Shown here: positions 1 to 8,559 of the stretch, in pieces | How positions within the stretch are numbered: the stretch's first letter is position 1 | Layout of the letters: the number at the start of each line of letters is the position of its first letter | Source of the DNA: an uncultured Lachnospiraceae bacterium | GTDB lineage: Bacteria; Bacillota; Clostridia; Lachnospirales; Lachnospiraceae | Direction of reading: 5' to 3' | Assembly (NCBI GenBank): GCA_902767135.1 | Contig: CACXGE010000119.1 | Span: 1-33,110 of the forward strand | Length of the DNA: 33,110 bases | Notes under the pieces: generated by a model | What the model was told of the DNA's origin: nothing | The model's input: the letters and a program-made list of their open reading frames with translations, nothing else | Database searches by the model: none | Made by a program: the position numbers and the translations under genes

Positions 1-100
1 AGTTTCGTAAAGCTGATGCACACAAATCAGAGATTTGGCGCAGGTACGAACCTTACAGTAAATGTAAGGTTCTGATTGAAGAGAGTGCATACATAGAAAG
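1..100. other. Window edge, no assignable gene
   Basis: The first plus-strand frame stays open from the edge to a TGA at 73-75, but 24 codons is too short to show that it is coding. A perfect 10-bp inverted repeat (48-57 against 63-72, loop GTAAA) lies inside it and has no T-run behind it. This could be the 3' end of a gene that began outside the window or plain spacer, and I cannot decide which. Confidence 0.3.
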
Positions 101-150
101 AAACAAAAGGTTGTATCCTGTCACCCTTGACAGAATACAACCTTTTGTTT
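101..150. terminator. Bidirectional terminator after the Hpt gene
   Basis: A 16-nt arm at 101-116 pairs perfectly with 135-150. The apex holds a second small stem, GTC/GAC. A-rich and T-rich flanks on both sides would give a U-tract in either direction. It starts at the Hpt stop codon, so it most likely ends the HAD-aminotransferase-Hpt transcript and may also stop a plus-strand transcript entering from the left. Confidence 0.8.
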
Positions 151-532
151 ACATCATTTTTTTTATCCGTTCTAATTCCTGTTCTAACTGTTGATACAAT
201 CCAAAAATTTCTTCCTGTTCTTCCAGGTCATCAACCTGTATCTTGCCTGTAAGTTCTGAATAAACCCTAAGTTTTTCCACCAGAGGATAGATAGAAGGTA
301 CCAACGGTCCCCATCCGAAATTATCCACAATCCCTTTCAGAGTATGGGCTGCCAAAAACGCCTCCCCTCCATTTTTACCTTCCAGATACCCTCCTAATTT
401 CTTTGTATTCTCATCTGTTTGAAAGCGCTTTGTATACTTTAGATACATTTCCTCTTTTCCCAAAAAACCTTTGCGAATCACTTCTTCTACGCTAACGCCC
501 TCTTCCTGAAGCCACCTACAAAATCCGCTCAT
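149..532 (-). CDS. Orphan Hpt (histidine phosphotransfer) domain protein
   Basis: This is a 127-residue, all-helical protein made up of little more than an Hpt domain. Residues 61-67 read AAHTLKG, the usual Hpt signature, which places the phosphoaccepting histidine at His63; it is followed by a conserved-looking NFGWG turn. There is no kinase, receiver or membrane segment in the gene and none nearby, so its phosphodonor must be encoded elsewhere. In known systems such proteins shuttle phosphate between hybrid histidine kinases and response regulators, or bind receivers as a sink. It is the last gene of a compact operon, starting 1 nt beyond the end of the aminotransferase gene, and is followed by a strong terminator. 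The domain assignment is firm; the partner is unknown. Confidence 0.75.
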   Translation of the reverse strand: MSGFCRWLQEEGVSVEEVIRKGFLGKEEMYLKYTKRFQTDENTKKLGGYLEGKNGGEAFLAAHTLKGIVDNFGWGPLVPSIYPLVEKLRVYSELTGKIQVDDLEEQEEIFGLYQQLEQELERIKKMM

Positions 533-533
533 C

Positions 534-1715
534 TTAATACTCCTTTACCAGCTTTTTGAATGCCTCCAGGGAACGTTCTACTTTTTCTGTTGGAATACAG
601 TAAGCCATTCTGAAATATCCAGGACATTCAAATCCGTCCCCTGGCACCAAAAGCAAATCATATTTCAAGGCTTTGTTACAAAATGCCTTGGCATCCTCTT
701 CCAACGCCTTAGGAAACATATAAAAAGTTCCCCCTGGCCGTACGCATTCAAATCCCATGTCTGTCAGTGCATCATACAAAATATTCATGTTAGTTTCGTA
801 CACTGATAAATCAGAAGTTTTATACAAAATCGATGGCAATGCCAACTGCATCAGCGAAGATGGACAGTTGTGTCCGATTCCCCTGGAAACCTGACCTGCC
901 ATATCTGCCAGCACATCTTCCCCTTCACATCCAGGTGCCACTGCCAGATATCCAATACGTTCTCCAGGCAAAGATACGGATTTACTAAAAGAATAACAAG
1001 TCAGGGTGTTGTTATAATACTTTGCCACGTAGGGTGCAGTCACTTTGTCAAATACAATTTCACGATAAGGTTCATCTGAGATAATATAAATCGGATGAGA
1101 ATATTCCTGCTCTTTCTCCTTTAAATATGCCGCCAGTTTTTTTATGGTTTCCTCAGAGTACACACAACCGGATGGGTTGTTTGGCGTGTTAATCAAAAGA
1201 GCCATAACCTTTTCATTCATCATGGTATCCAGCGCTTCAAAATTCACCTGGAAACTCTTGGTATCTGCCGGCACCACTTTTAACTTTGCCCCGGTTTTGT
1301 TCACATACGGGATATACTCACTAAAATAAGGTGCAAAGGTGATTACCTCATCTCCCGGCACCGTGACCAGTCGCAGAGCATGAGCGATAGCACCTGCCGC
1401 TGCGGAAGTCATAAAAATATGCTTCATTTCGTATTTCATGCCAAACCTTGTGTTCAAGGACTCTGCCACTGCCTGGCGCACAGAGGGAATTCCAAGGGTT
1501 GGGCTGTAGCCATGTACTGCCATAGGGTCATTCTCCTGCAGTATTTCTATTATCTTTTCTTTAAATTCCACTGGAGTTGGAACGGATGGGTTCCCTAAGC
1601 TGTAATCAAATACATTTTCATATCCAATTTCCTTGGCTCTTTCCGAACCATATGCAAAAATTTCACGTATCACTGACTTTTGTGATAACATATCTAAAAA
1701 TTCTTTTGATATCAT
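534..1715 (-). CDS. Class I/II PLP-dependent aminotransferase
   Basis: A 393-residue fold-type I aminotransferase of the aspartate/aromatic aminotransferase superfamily, cytosolic, transferring an amino group from an amino acid to a 2-oxo acid. Visible landmarks are the NTPNNPSG cofactor loop at 176-183, SDEPY at 212-217 with Asp214 for the pyridine nitrogen, and SFSKS with the Schiff-base Lys245, followed by GERIGY. The C-terminus keeps a substrate-carboxylate arginine candidate in the segment GYFRMAY. Length is normal for the family. It sits between a HAD phosphatase and an Hpt protein with single-nucleotide gaps, so the three are almost certainly co-transcribed. The substrate cannot be told from sequence; 'aspartate aminotransferase' would be over-precise. 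Confidence 0.9.
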   Translation of the reverse strand: MISKEFLDMLSQKSVIREIFAYGSERAKEIGYENVFDYSLGNPSVPTPVEFKEKIIEILQENDPMAVHGYSPTLGIPSVRQAVAESLNTRFGMKYEMKHIFMTSAAAGAIAHALRLVTVPGDEVITFAPYFSEYIPYVNKTGAKLKVVPADTKSFQVNFEALDTMMNEKVMALLINTPNNPSGCVYSEETIKKLAAYLKEKEQEYSHPIYIISDEPYREIVFDKVTAPYVAKYYNNTLTCYSFSKSVSLPGERIGYLAVAPGCEGEDVLADMAGQVSRGIGHNCPSSLMQLALPSILYKTSDLSVYETNMNILYDALTDMGFECVRPGGTFYMFPKALEEDAKAFCNKALKYDLLLVPGDGFECPGYFRMAYCIPTEKVERSLEAFKKLVKEY

Positions 1716-1716
1716 T

Positions 1717-2373
1717 TTATTCCTCCATTTTTTTCACCATATCAAGTACCTGCAATAAGTTATCCTTACAGGCAAATAACATCTCCTGGGTTTTACTATC
1801 CGGCAAGTCCAAATCCGGCACCATAACCGCCTTACATCCCGCATGATAGGCAGCATAGATACCATTGGGGGAATCCTCTAATGCCATACATTCTTTTGGC
1901 AATAATCCCAGCTTTTCTGCCGCCAGTTCGTAAATATCCGGAGCCGGCTTTCCATTTTCCACCATAGCAGCCACCACAATTTCATCAAAAAAATCATACA
2001 ATTCCATTCTCTTTAAATATTTTGTGGTTCGTTCCAAATCCGTTGCCGTGGCTACTCCGATTTTATACTCCTGTTTTCTAAGATAAGTCAGCAACTCCAC
2101 AATCCCAGGCTTTAAATCAATTCCGTTTCTTTCAATAAAAGCATTCATTAATTCCATACGCTTTTGACGTACCCTGTAATAGTCAAAGTCCTCTCCAAAG
2201 TATCCTTTTAACTTCTGGATTGCGTATTTTGCTGCCATACTTCGTATGGAGAGAGCATGACGTTCTTCCATAGGATATCCATAGAATCTTGCAGCCTCAC
2301 ACCAAAAACGGATATACAGCTTTTCCGTATCTAACATGAGGCCGTCCATATCGAAAATAAAGCCTTTTATCAT
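1717..2373 (-). CDS. HAD-superfamily phosphatase, beta-phosphoglucomutase-like
   Basis: A 218-residue HAD subfamily IA hydrolase. Motif I is FDMDG with nucleophile Asp8 and acid/base Asp10. A helical cap occupies about residues 15-85. Motif II lies around VATATDLE. Motif IV is ALEDSPNGIYAA, the form typical of the beta-phosphoglucomutase/phosphatase branch. The family usually removes phosphate from sugar phosphates or similar small metabolites. It is the first gene of the operon with the aminotransferase and the Hpt gene. Its upstream region holds an inverted repeat (2446-2453/2469-2476) that could be an operator. Substrate unknown. Confidence 0.85.
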   Translation of the reverse strand: MIKGFIFDMDGLMLDTEKLYIRFWCEAARFYGYPMEERHALSIRSMAAKYAIQKLKGYFGEDFDYYRVRQKRMELMNAFIERNGIDLKPGIVELLTYLRKQEYKIGVATATDLERTTKYLKRMELYDFFDEIVVAAMVENGKPAPDIYELAAEKLGLLPKECMALEDSPNGIYAAYHAGCKAVMVPDLDLPDSKTQEMLFACKDNLLQVLDMVKKMEE

Positions 2374-2445
2374 CCTGTCACCTTCTTCACATTTTTTTCA
2401 CAAATAAGACAAATTCTGACCACAATTTTTGGATATATTTATATA

Positions 2446-2498
2446 TGTCAAGAGGACATAAGAAGTTTTCTTGACAAGCAAATAGTTTCTTTTATAAA
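2446..2498 (+). promoter_or_regulatory. Candidate plus-strand promoter with an inverted-repeat operator
   Basis: TTGACA at 2471-2476 and TATAAA at 2493-2498 are separated by 16 nt on the plus strand. The -35 box is one arm of an 8-bp inverted repeat, TGTCAAGA (2446-2453) and TCTTGACA (2469-2476), so a second TTGACA lies on the minus strand pointing toward the HAD gene. No gene reads plus from here: a hairpin terminator follows at once. Elements are clear; function is inferred. Confidence 0.4.
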
Positions 2499-2512
2499 AT
2501 CCCCCCTCTTTA

Positions 2513-2541
2513 GGCGTAGTTTTTCTACGCCTTTTATTTTT
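2513..2541 (+). terminator. Hairpin terminator (plus orientation) behind ktrA
   Basis: GGCGTAG (2513-2519) pairs with CTACGCC (2525-2531) across a T5 loop, followed on the plus strand by TTTTATTTTT. On the minus strand, where ktrA needs a terminator, the stem is not followed by a T-run. It is therefore best read as the end of a very short plus-strand transcript from the promoter at 2471-2498. It may still serve as a 3' stem for ktrA mRNA. Confidence 0.55.
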
Positions 2542-2545
2542 ATCC

Positions 2546-3202
2546 CTATTTTAATTTGAGAATATGTTCCACGTCGTCATTTCTGCCGATTACCATCAAA
2601 TGCTGGTCTTTTCTAAATACATAATCCGCCCCCGGCATCAGATTCATTTTCTCTGTCTCAATCTCCTTGGTACCAAGAATACTCACATGGTATTTTGCCC
2701 TAAAATTAATTTCCTTAATAGTCTTTCCCACCCATTTGTCATGTACCGGAATTTCATATACAGAAATTTCATCTGTCAGCTCTATATAGTCAAACACATG
2801 GTCTGCACTGTATTGAACCGCCATCTTCTCTGCAATATCCTTATCCGGATAGATGACTTTATCTGCACCATTGCGCAAAAGAAATTTTGCCTGAATATCT
2901 CTGGTGGCCTTGCTGATGACGCATCTGGCACCACATTCTTTTAACAGACTGGTAATTTCTAAGCTGCTTTGAAAATTTGTTCCAATACAGACAAAGCACA
3001 AATCAAAGTTTCCAACCCCAATGCTTTTCAAAACATCCACATTGGTACAATCTCCGATTTTAGCACTGGTCACAAAAGGCAGCATGGCAGATAATTTTTC
3101 TTCCTCTATATCTACAATCATGACCTGATTTTTCAGTTCTACCATCTTTCTACACAGATGATTTCCAAATCTACCCATTCCAATAATTAACACTGATTTC
3201 AT
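2546..3202 (-). CDS. ktrA: KtrA/TrkA-type potassium channel regulatory subunit
   Basis: A 218-residue cytosolic RCK protein: an N-terminal Rossmann domain (nucleotide loop GMGRFGNHL at residues 8-16, then the acidic end of the second strand VDIEEEK) and a C-terminal RCK_C/TrkA_C domain from about residue 135. One Rossmann plus one C domain is the KtrA layout (about 220 residues); the classical TrkA of enterobacteria has two of each. It gates the membrane pore in response to nucleotides. The pore gene lies 10 nt upstream in the same operon. In Firmicutes the RCK_C domain of such proteins often binds c-di-AMP; that is known for the family and not shown here. Confidence 0.9.
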   Translation of the reverse strand: MKSVLIIGMGRFGNHLCRKMVELKNQVMIVDIEEEKLSAMLPFVTSAKIGDCTNVDVLKSIGVGNFDLCFVCIGTNFQSSLEITSLLKECGARCVISKATRDIQAKFLLRNGADKVIYPDKDIAEKMAVQYSADHVFDYIELTDEISVYEIPVHDKWVGKTIKEINFRAKYHVSILGTKEIETEKMNLMPGADYVFRKDQHLMVIGRNDDVEHILKLK

Positions 3203-3212
3203 TTTCTTTTCC

Positions 3213-4631
3213 CTATCCTATTATAATATTTTCTTCCGGAAGTCTCACCGGTGCCACTTTATCTCTCTGTGTAAAAGAAAGAGCAAAGGACATACTGCCA
3301 ATTCTACCACAAAACATCAGCAAGATTATCACAATTCTTGATGTGGTAGTCAGACTTCGTGTCACCCCTGTGGTCATTCCCACAGTACCAATGGCCGAAA
3401 AGACTTCAAACAACACGTCACGCAAATTGAGCGGCTGACAGTAACTAATCACCAAAACTGCTGCCACAGCCAGCATTAGGTTTATCATAATTACATTACT
3501 GGCTTTTTTGATAGCCTCATCCGGAATTCGTCTTCCATATACATTACAGCCGGTTTTACTTCTCAAATTGGACCAGACATATATTATCATTACCGAAAGC
3601 GTCACTGTCTTGATACCACCTGCTGTCGAGGCCGGACTACCTCCGATAAACATAAGTACCAAAGTCAACATCAACGAACTATTGCTTAACGCTCCTGTAT
3701 CTATGGTATTAAAGCCAGCGGTTCTAGGAGTGATAGAACTAAACAGACTGGCAAGGAGAGTTTCCTTGAGTCCCATGCCTTTCATTAATCCATCTCTTTC
3801 AAAGAGATAAAATAAGATTGAGCTTATTATAAATATGAACACGGTCGTACTTATGGCAAGTTTTGAGTGCAGGGAATATTTTCGATAGGAAAGCTTGTGC
3901 TCCAAAATATCCTTCCAAACAAAAAAACCGATAGAACCAACCGTAATCAAAAACATAATCACCACATTTAACAATATGTCATCCGATAAAAAGCAAAAAG
4001 AACAGTAAGGTTCATACTCTGTTCCCAGGACATCAAATCCGCCATTACAAAAGGCTGAAATTGCATGGAAGATTCCGTAGTAGATTCCTTTTGGCACTCC
4101 AAATCTTGGAATAAACACACACATAAGCAACAGTGCCCCAATTCCTTCTACGATAATGGTGCCTTTTACCACATACCTTGCCATCTTCACAACTCCACCT
4201 AGCTGAATGGAGTTCATACTTTCCTGCAAAAGGCCACGGACTTTTAAAGAAATACTTCTCTTTAAACCCATAGCAAACATAACTCCTATGGTCATAAATC
4301 CCAAGCCCCCCACCTGTATCATAGCAAGAATAATCATCTGTCCCAAAAGACTCCAATGACTTGCCGTATCCACCACAGCCAGACCCGTAACACAGGTTGC
4401 TGAAGTAGCAGTAAACAACGCCTCCAAATAAGTGGTCTTTAGCCCCGGTCTTGTTGCCTGGGGCAACATTAACAACAAAGAACCTGACACAATGACCAAA
4501 AAGTATCCCAACGCAATCATCTGGACGTGGGACATTCTGTGACCTATCGTAACTTTTTCGGTATACCTATCTTCCTTTTTTCGTATGCCATTCTTTTTCC
4601 CTTTTTGGGTTTTACATATACACTTCCACAT
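3213..4631 (-). CDS. ktrB: KtrB/TrkH-type potassium uptake membrane subunit
   Basis: A 472-residue polytopic membrane protein of the SKT family, which moves K+ (with Na+ in KtrB) into the cell. Four selectivity-filter loops can be picked out: SATCVTG, SAFCNGG, TPRTAGF and IGTVGMTTG, each carrying the key glycine. A basic cytosolic head of about 30 residues precedes the first membrane helix. I keep the first ATG because GAGGAAG sits about 11 nt upstream, although the Met in HRMSHVQM (residue 33) would also give a complete transporter. It is the first gene of the ktrBA operon. Confidence 0.9.
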   Translation of the reverse strand: MWKCICKTQKGKKNGIRKKEDRYTEKVTIGHRMSHVQMIALGYFLVIVSGSLLLMLPQATRPGLKTTYLEALFTATSATCVTGLAVVDTASHWSLLGQMIILAMIQVGGLGFMTIGVMFAMGLKRSISLKVRGLLQESMNSIQLGGVVKMARYVVKGTIIVEGIGALLLMCVFIPRFGVPKGIYYGIFHAISAFCNGGFDVLGTEYEPYCSFCFLSDDILLNVVIMFLITVGSIGFFVWKDILEHKLSYRKYSLHSKLAISTTVFIFIISSILFYLFERDGLMKGMGLKETLLASLFSSITPRTAGFNTIDTGALSNSSLMLTLVLMFIGGSPASTAGGIKTVTLSVMIIYVWSNLRSKTGCNVYGRRIPDEAIKKASNVIMINLMLAVAAVLVISYCQPLNLRDVLFEVFSAIGTVGMTTGVTRSLTTTSRIVIILLMFCGRIGSMSFALSFTQRDKVAPVRLPEENIIIG

Positions 4632-4715
4632 TTATTACATTCTTCCTCTATATACGGTAAGCCCCCCTCTTTTACCTATTGGTAAAAAAGACGGACTCTC
4701 TCTTATTACATTTCA

Positions 4716-5216
4716 CTACGATATCAATTCATCCATATATTCCAGTAATCGTTCTCTTCTACTGGGGATAAACTTCTCTCCCATCATTAGCTTTTTAAAT
4801 TCTTCCTGACTCATCCACTGATACGCCACAGTTTCTCCCTGCTGCAGCACAACCCCATCTTTTGGTATATCGGTAATGCAAACGTATCCATAATGAATGG
4901 CAGAACCTCTTTTATTCATTTTTTTATACAATAATTTTAGATTATCTGCTTTGATGCCAGTCTCTTCCCACAATTCACGGCAAGCGCCTTCCTCTACTGA
5001 TTCCCCTTTTAAAACACTGCCTCCTGCACTTGCTTCATAGTATCCTCCATAGCTTTCCTTGCAATCTGCACGTTTCGTCACTAAAACATCACCGTCCTGG
5101 TGAACTACAAGAATCTCGCACACCAGATGCACCAAACCCTTGGGAATTTCCTGACCTCTGATTAAATCTTTTCCTGCCAATGTTTCATCCGGATAATATC
5201 CATCCCAAATTTCCAT
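4716..5216 (-). CDS. Nudix hydrolase
   Basis: A 166-residue cytosolic Nudix protein. The complete Nudix box GX5EX7REUXEEXGU runs from Gly66 to Ile88 (core RELWEETGI), with the metal-binding glutamates in place. The N-terminus (WDGYYPDETLAGK, then a strand with LVCEILVV) resembles the isopentenyl-diphosphate isomerase-like/YfcD group of Nudix proteins, which act on nucleoside or prenyl diphosphates. The fold and chemistry (cleavage of X-linked diphosphates) are secure, the substrate is not. It appears to be a single gene between ktrB and a repeat-filled gap. Confidence 0.88.
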   Translation of the reverse strand: MEIWDGYYPDETLAGKDLIRGQEIPKGLVHLVCEILVVHQDGDVLVTKRADCKESYGGYYEASAGGSVLKGESVEEGACRELWEETGIKADNLKLLYKKMNKRGSAIHYGYVCITDIPKDGVVLQQGETVAYQWMSQEEFKKLMMGEKFIPSRRERLLEYMDELIS

Positions 5217-5243
5217 AAGTTCCCCCTTTCTCCATCACTGAAA

Positions 5244-5339
5244 TTGTAACCGTTTTTTCACAGGCAATACGGTTATCGTATCTGTTCAGAGCTACGGAGC
5301 AGATACGTAAATGCTGAGACCTGTACTGAATCGTTACCA
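5244..5339. repeat. Intergenic palindromic element, copy 1
   Basis: The left end is TTGTAACCG and the right end CTGTACTGAATCGTTACCA; the termini are imperfect inverted repeats of each other. Inside, CGTATCTGTTC pairs with GAGCAGATACG apart from one G-T. The inner stem and the right end recur almost unchanged at 11973-12113. It fills the gap between the Nudix gene and the SseB-like operon. It looks like a MITE-like or REP-like dispersed element with no coding capacity. Confidence 0.65.
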
Positions 5340-5345
5340 GTTATC

Positions 5346-6557
5346 CTAATTTACAGAGGAATCTACCTGATAAAAAGCTGGTACCCCTTCCACTGCCTGC
5401 TTTCCAAGGTCTTCCCGACAAGTTATCATATTGATGCTGACTCCCTTTAAATATGGCTGGGCAGCCTGTGCCACCTTATCAAACAACGATTTTTCAAGTC
5501 CTGTTCCATCCATATCCACAACAAATAAATAGCTGACTTCCTCCTGTTTTTTCATTAAACGCAGCCATGCTTTTTTTACTTCTGGTTCTTTTTCTAACAC
5601 CTGGGTCATGGCTTTTGCCATTTCCACTGGAAACTCTGCTAAATCTGCTACAGAAATCTTGGTGTCTGCACTGATGTGTTCTTTCACCACCTGTTGATTT
5701 AAATTCTGTTTTCTCTCCTTCAAATGGTCTAACAACTTCTCATCCACCATCATATTTTCCCCAAAGGGATTAATCACCACACCATTGGTATCTGGATTTC
5801 CTTTTATAATACTATAAATTTCATCAAAATTTACAAGCATCGTCTTTGGTTCTAATATCTCATGCCACTTTTCACACTCTTGCATATCTGTAAATACCGG
5901 ATAAAATTTGCTTCCATTTGGTGCGGTAAGTAATGGCAGTTGCATGGTAGTACCTTCCTTGAATTTTGCCATGCCATTTTCATCTGCCTCCGGCTCCTCA
6001 GATAAAAGAATTACTCCAATCATTCTTGTATTCATGGCAAATTCTTCGTAAATCAGATTCATAAGTTCATCGCTGGGTGCAAGGGATGCCTGTCTCATAA
6101 GTCCCTTGATTCTTCCATTGTAGATTGGCTTACTTAAATCTACAAGATTTGGTTCTTCATTTGTAATAATATCTGCCATATGTAACATTTGTGGTGTGAC
6201 ACCCTTTAAGTATAATGCTACCGGCATATCTTTTTCCGCCTCTTCTAAAATGCCTTCTTTTGGATTTTCAATTTTTTCGATTTCACAGGCAGCTGCCCGT
6301 CTTCCTCTGGTAATAATATAAACCTTGGAATTTACCGTAGCTTTTCCTCCACGTACAACGCCTGTTGCCAGTGTTTTCTGTTCCTTATCTGTAAAGACCT
6401 GTTCCACCATAAAGGTGAATTTTTCTTCCTGTACCTCTTTTAAAGTATCAGCAAGGTTCATTTCCTCTTTGATGTCTAGTGGCTGTTCTTTCTCTGTCTT
6501 GTTTGCTCCCGTTTCGTTATTTCCATGTTTTTGAAATAAAAATTCAAATATTCCCAT
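5346..6557 (-). CDS. SseB-like protein with a translation-factor barrel domain
   Basis: About 403 residues from the start chosen here. An in-frame ATG 31 codons upstream falls inside prfA, whereas the ATG at 6557 (MGIFEFLFQK) has AAAGGGG just ahead, so I use it. The first 30 residues are a short helix plus charged linker. Residues ~45-140 look like the beta-barrel of EF-Tu domain 2 (motifs VEQVFTDKEQ, ATGVVRGG, PVALYLKGV). The rest carries two SseB-type domains, with the signature LPLLTAPNGSKFYPVFTD and a later NPFGENMMVD. SseB was named for enhanced serine sensitivity in Escherichia coli and its biochemical role is not settled. The gene lies 13 nt downstream of prfA, suggesting a translation-linked role. 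Domain calls are by eye. Confidence 0.65.
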   Translation of the reverse strand: MGIFEFLFQKHGNNETGANKTEKEQPLDIKEEMNLADTLKEVQEEKFTFMVEQVFTDKEQKTLATGVVRGGKATVNSKVYIITRGRRAAACEIEKIENPKEGILEEAEKDMPVALYLKGVTPQMLHMADIITNEEPNLVDLSKPIYNGRIKGLMRQASLAPSDELMNLIYEEFAMNTRMIGVILLSEEPEADENGMAKFKEGTTMQLPLLTAPNGSKFYPVFTDMQECEKWHEILEPKTMLVNFDEIYSIIKGNPDTNGVVINPFGENMMVDEKLLDHLKERKQNLNQQVVKEHISADTKISVADLAEFPVEMAKAMTQVLEKEPEVKKAWLRLMKKQEEVSYLFVVDMDGTGLEKSLFDKVAQAAQPYLKGVSINMITCREDLGKQAVEGVPAFYQVDSSVN

Positions 6558-6570
6558 GTTTGTTTCCCCT

Positions 6571-7644
6571 TTATTCCTCTCCCATATTTGCCAGTTTCTT
6601 TGCCTGATCTGCTGCAATACACGCATCGATAATCTCCTGGATATCTCCATTCATAATTTTATCGATTTTATATAAAGTAAGACCAATTCTATGATCTGTC
6701 ACTCTTCCCTGTGGGAAATTGTAAGTACGAATCTTCTCAGCTCTGTCACCTGTTCCAATTTGAGAACGACGTTCCGCTGCCTCTGCATCCTGCTGCTTTT
6801 GAAGTTCTAAATCATAGAGCTTTGCTCTCAAAAGAGCAAAAGCTTTATCCTTATTCTGTAACTGTGATTTCTCCGTCTGAGAGTAAATAACAATTCCCGT
6901 TGGATAGTGGGTCAGACGGACTGCAGAGTCTGTGGTATTGACACACTGTCCACCATTTCCTGAAGCACGCATAACATCGATACGAATATCTTTTTCATCA
7001 ATCTTCACATCCACTTCCTCTGCCTCTGGCATAACTGCCACAGAACAGGTAGAGGTCTGAATACGCCCCTGGGATTCTGTCTCTGGCACACGCTGTACAC
7101 GGTGTACCCCGGATTCATACTTCAAAATCGAATATGCTCCCTGTCCTTTTACCATAAATTCAATGTTCTTCATTCCGCCAATGCCAGTCTCGTCAGCTTC
7201 CAAAAGTTCTACTTTCCAACCCCGTGACTCAACATAGTGTACATACATTCTATATATTTCCGCTGCAAATAATGCTGCCTCTTCTCCGCCAGCGCCTGCA
7301 CGAATTTCCACGATAACATTCTTGTCATCATTGGGGTCTTTTGGAAGGAGAAGAATCTTTAATTCATGCTCCAGTTCTTCCACTCTTGCCTTAGACTCAT
7401 TTAATTCCTCCTTGGCAAGTTCACGAAGTTCTTCGTCACTTTCTTCTTCTAACATGGCAAGACTGTCTTCTATATTCTGCTTTGCCTGTCTGTACTCTTT
7501 GTATGCCTCTACAATGGGCATCAAATCATTCTGTTCCTTCATCAACTTGCGAAAACGGTTCTGGTCATTTGCCACATCCGGCTCGCTTAATGTACTCATC
7601 AATTCTTCATAACGTACAAGAATATCCTCTAATTTATCAAACAT
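6571..7644 (-). CDS. prfA: Peptide chain release factor 1
   Basis: A 357-residue class I release factor that ends translation at UAA and UAG. It has the coiled N-terminal domain (about 1-95), the stop-codon-reading tripeptide of the RF1 type at 187-189 (PET, in the context [10 protein letters not shown], where E. coli has PAT), and the universal GGQ at 231-233, whose Gln233 is the methylation and catalytic residue. The C-terminal stretch [12 protein letters not shown] is typical of RF1. The methyltransferase for GGQ, prmC, lies directly upstream in the same orientation, the usual pairing. Confidence 0.97.
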   Translation of the reverse strand: MFDKLEDILVRYEELMSTLSEPDVANDQNRFRKLMKEQNDLMPIVEAYKEYRQAKQNIEDSLAMLEEESDEELRELAKEELNESKARVEELEHELKILLLPKDPNDDKNVIVEIRAGAGGEEAALFAAEIYRMYVHYVESRGWKVELLEADETGIGGMKNIEFMVKGQGAYSILKYESGVHRVQRVPETESQGRIQTSTCSVAVMPEAEEVDVKIDEKDIRIDVMRASGNGGQCVNTTDSAVRLTHYPTGIVIYSQTEKSQLQNKDKAFALLRAKLYDLELQKQQDAEAAERRSQIGTGDRAEKIRTYNFPQGRVTDHRIGLTLYKIDKIMNGDIQEIIDACIAADQAKKLANMGEE

Positions 7645-7696
7645 AATATCCTCCTATGGTTTCTATCTATCCTATTTATCCCAACAGTTCACCCTC

Positions 7697-8551
7697 TCAT
7701 CCTATGGATGAAACTATTGTGTCTTTCCACACTGCTGTAACATTTCTATCGAAGCCGCATAAGTCTTTTTTCACTTCCACTTGACTGTATCCATTGTTCT
7801 TTAGCAGCTTGCTTACGGCATCTCCCTGGTTATAGCCGATTTCCAACAATAGCATACCATTTTTTTTCAGATATGAAAAGCTTTCTTTTGCCAATCTCCG
7901 ATAAAAAGTAAGCCCATCTTGGTCCCCGTCTAATGCAAGGATAGGTTCAAAGTCTTTTACTTCTTCCATCAACGTAGTAATCACATCACTTTCGATATAC
8001 GGGGGATTGGAGACAATCATATCATACCTATCCTCAACTTTTTCATACAAATCACTTTGTACAAAAGTAATTTCCACCTGATGCTTCCTGGCATTTTCTT
8101 TGGCAACCTGCAAAGCTTTTTCTGAAATATCTACGCAGGTTACGTCCACATCTTTAAAGTATTTTTTTATACTTATGCCAATGCAACCGGAACCTGTACA
8201 CAAATCAAGCACTTTCCACCCGGATTTCACCTTCCCTAACGCCTGTTCTACCAAAAGTTCTGTGTCCTGTCTTGGTATCAAAACGTTCTCATTTACCAGA
8301 AAGTTAAGTCCCATAAACTCCTGCTCTCCAAGAATATATTGTAACGGCATATGTGTTTTTCTTTTTTCCACAATATCAAATATGGACTCCATCTGCTCTT
8401 TGGTTGCCTCCTCATCTCTTTTCAAGAAAAAATTGGCCAGATTACAACCTGTCACATATTCTATTATAATGGCAGATTCCATATCCCCTTCTTTGATTCC
8501 TGCCTGTTTTAATTGTTCCTTTACTGTTTCCTTTACTTCATACAGCTTCAT
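7697..8551 (-). CDS. prmC: Release factor glutamine N5-methyltransferase
   Basis: A 284-residue class I SAM-dependent methyltransferase that methylates the glutamine of the GGQ motif in RF1 and RF2. The N-terminal helical substrate-recognition domain covers residues 1-95. The SAM loop LDLCTGSGCIGI is at 115-126, the ribose-binding acidic residue is in VDISEKAL (Asp141), and the catalytic NPPY is at 182-185. Its substrate gene prfA is next downstream. It starts 8 nt after the DUF1385 gene ends, so the two are co-transcribed. Confidence 0.95.
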   Translation of the reverse strand: MKLYEVKETVKEQLKQAGIKEGDMESAIIIEYVTGCNLANFFLKRDEEATKEQMESIFDIVEKRKTHMPLQYILGEQEFMGLNFLVNENVLIPRQDTELLVEQALGKVKSGWKVLDLCTGSGCIGISIKKYFKDVDVTCVDISEKALQVAKENARKHQVEITFVQSDLYEKVEDRYDMIVSNPPYIESDVITTLMEEVKDFEPILALDGDQDGLTFYRRLAKESFSYLKKNGMLLLEIGYNQGDAVSKLLKNNGYSQVEVKKDLCGFDRNVTAVWKDTIVSSIG

Positions 8552-8559
8552 AATATCAC

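Noticed and set aside
4632..4715. c-di-AMP (ydaO) riboswitch in front of ktrB
   Set aside because: The gap is only 84 nt and shows no such structure.
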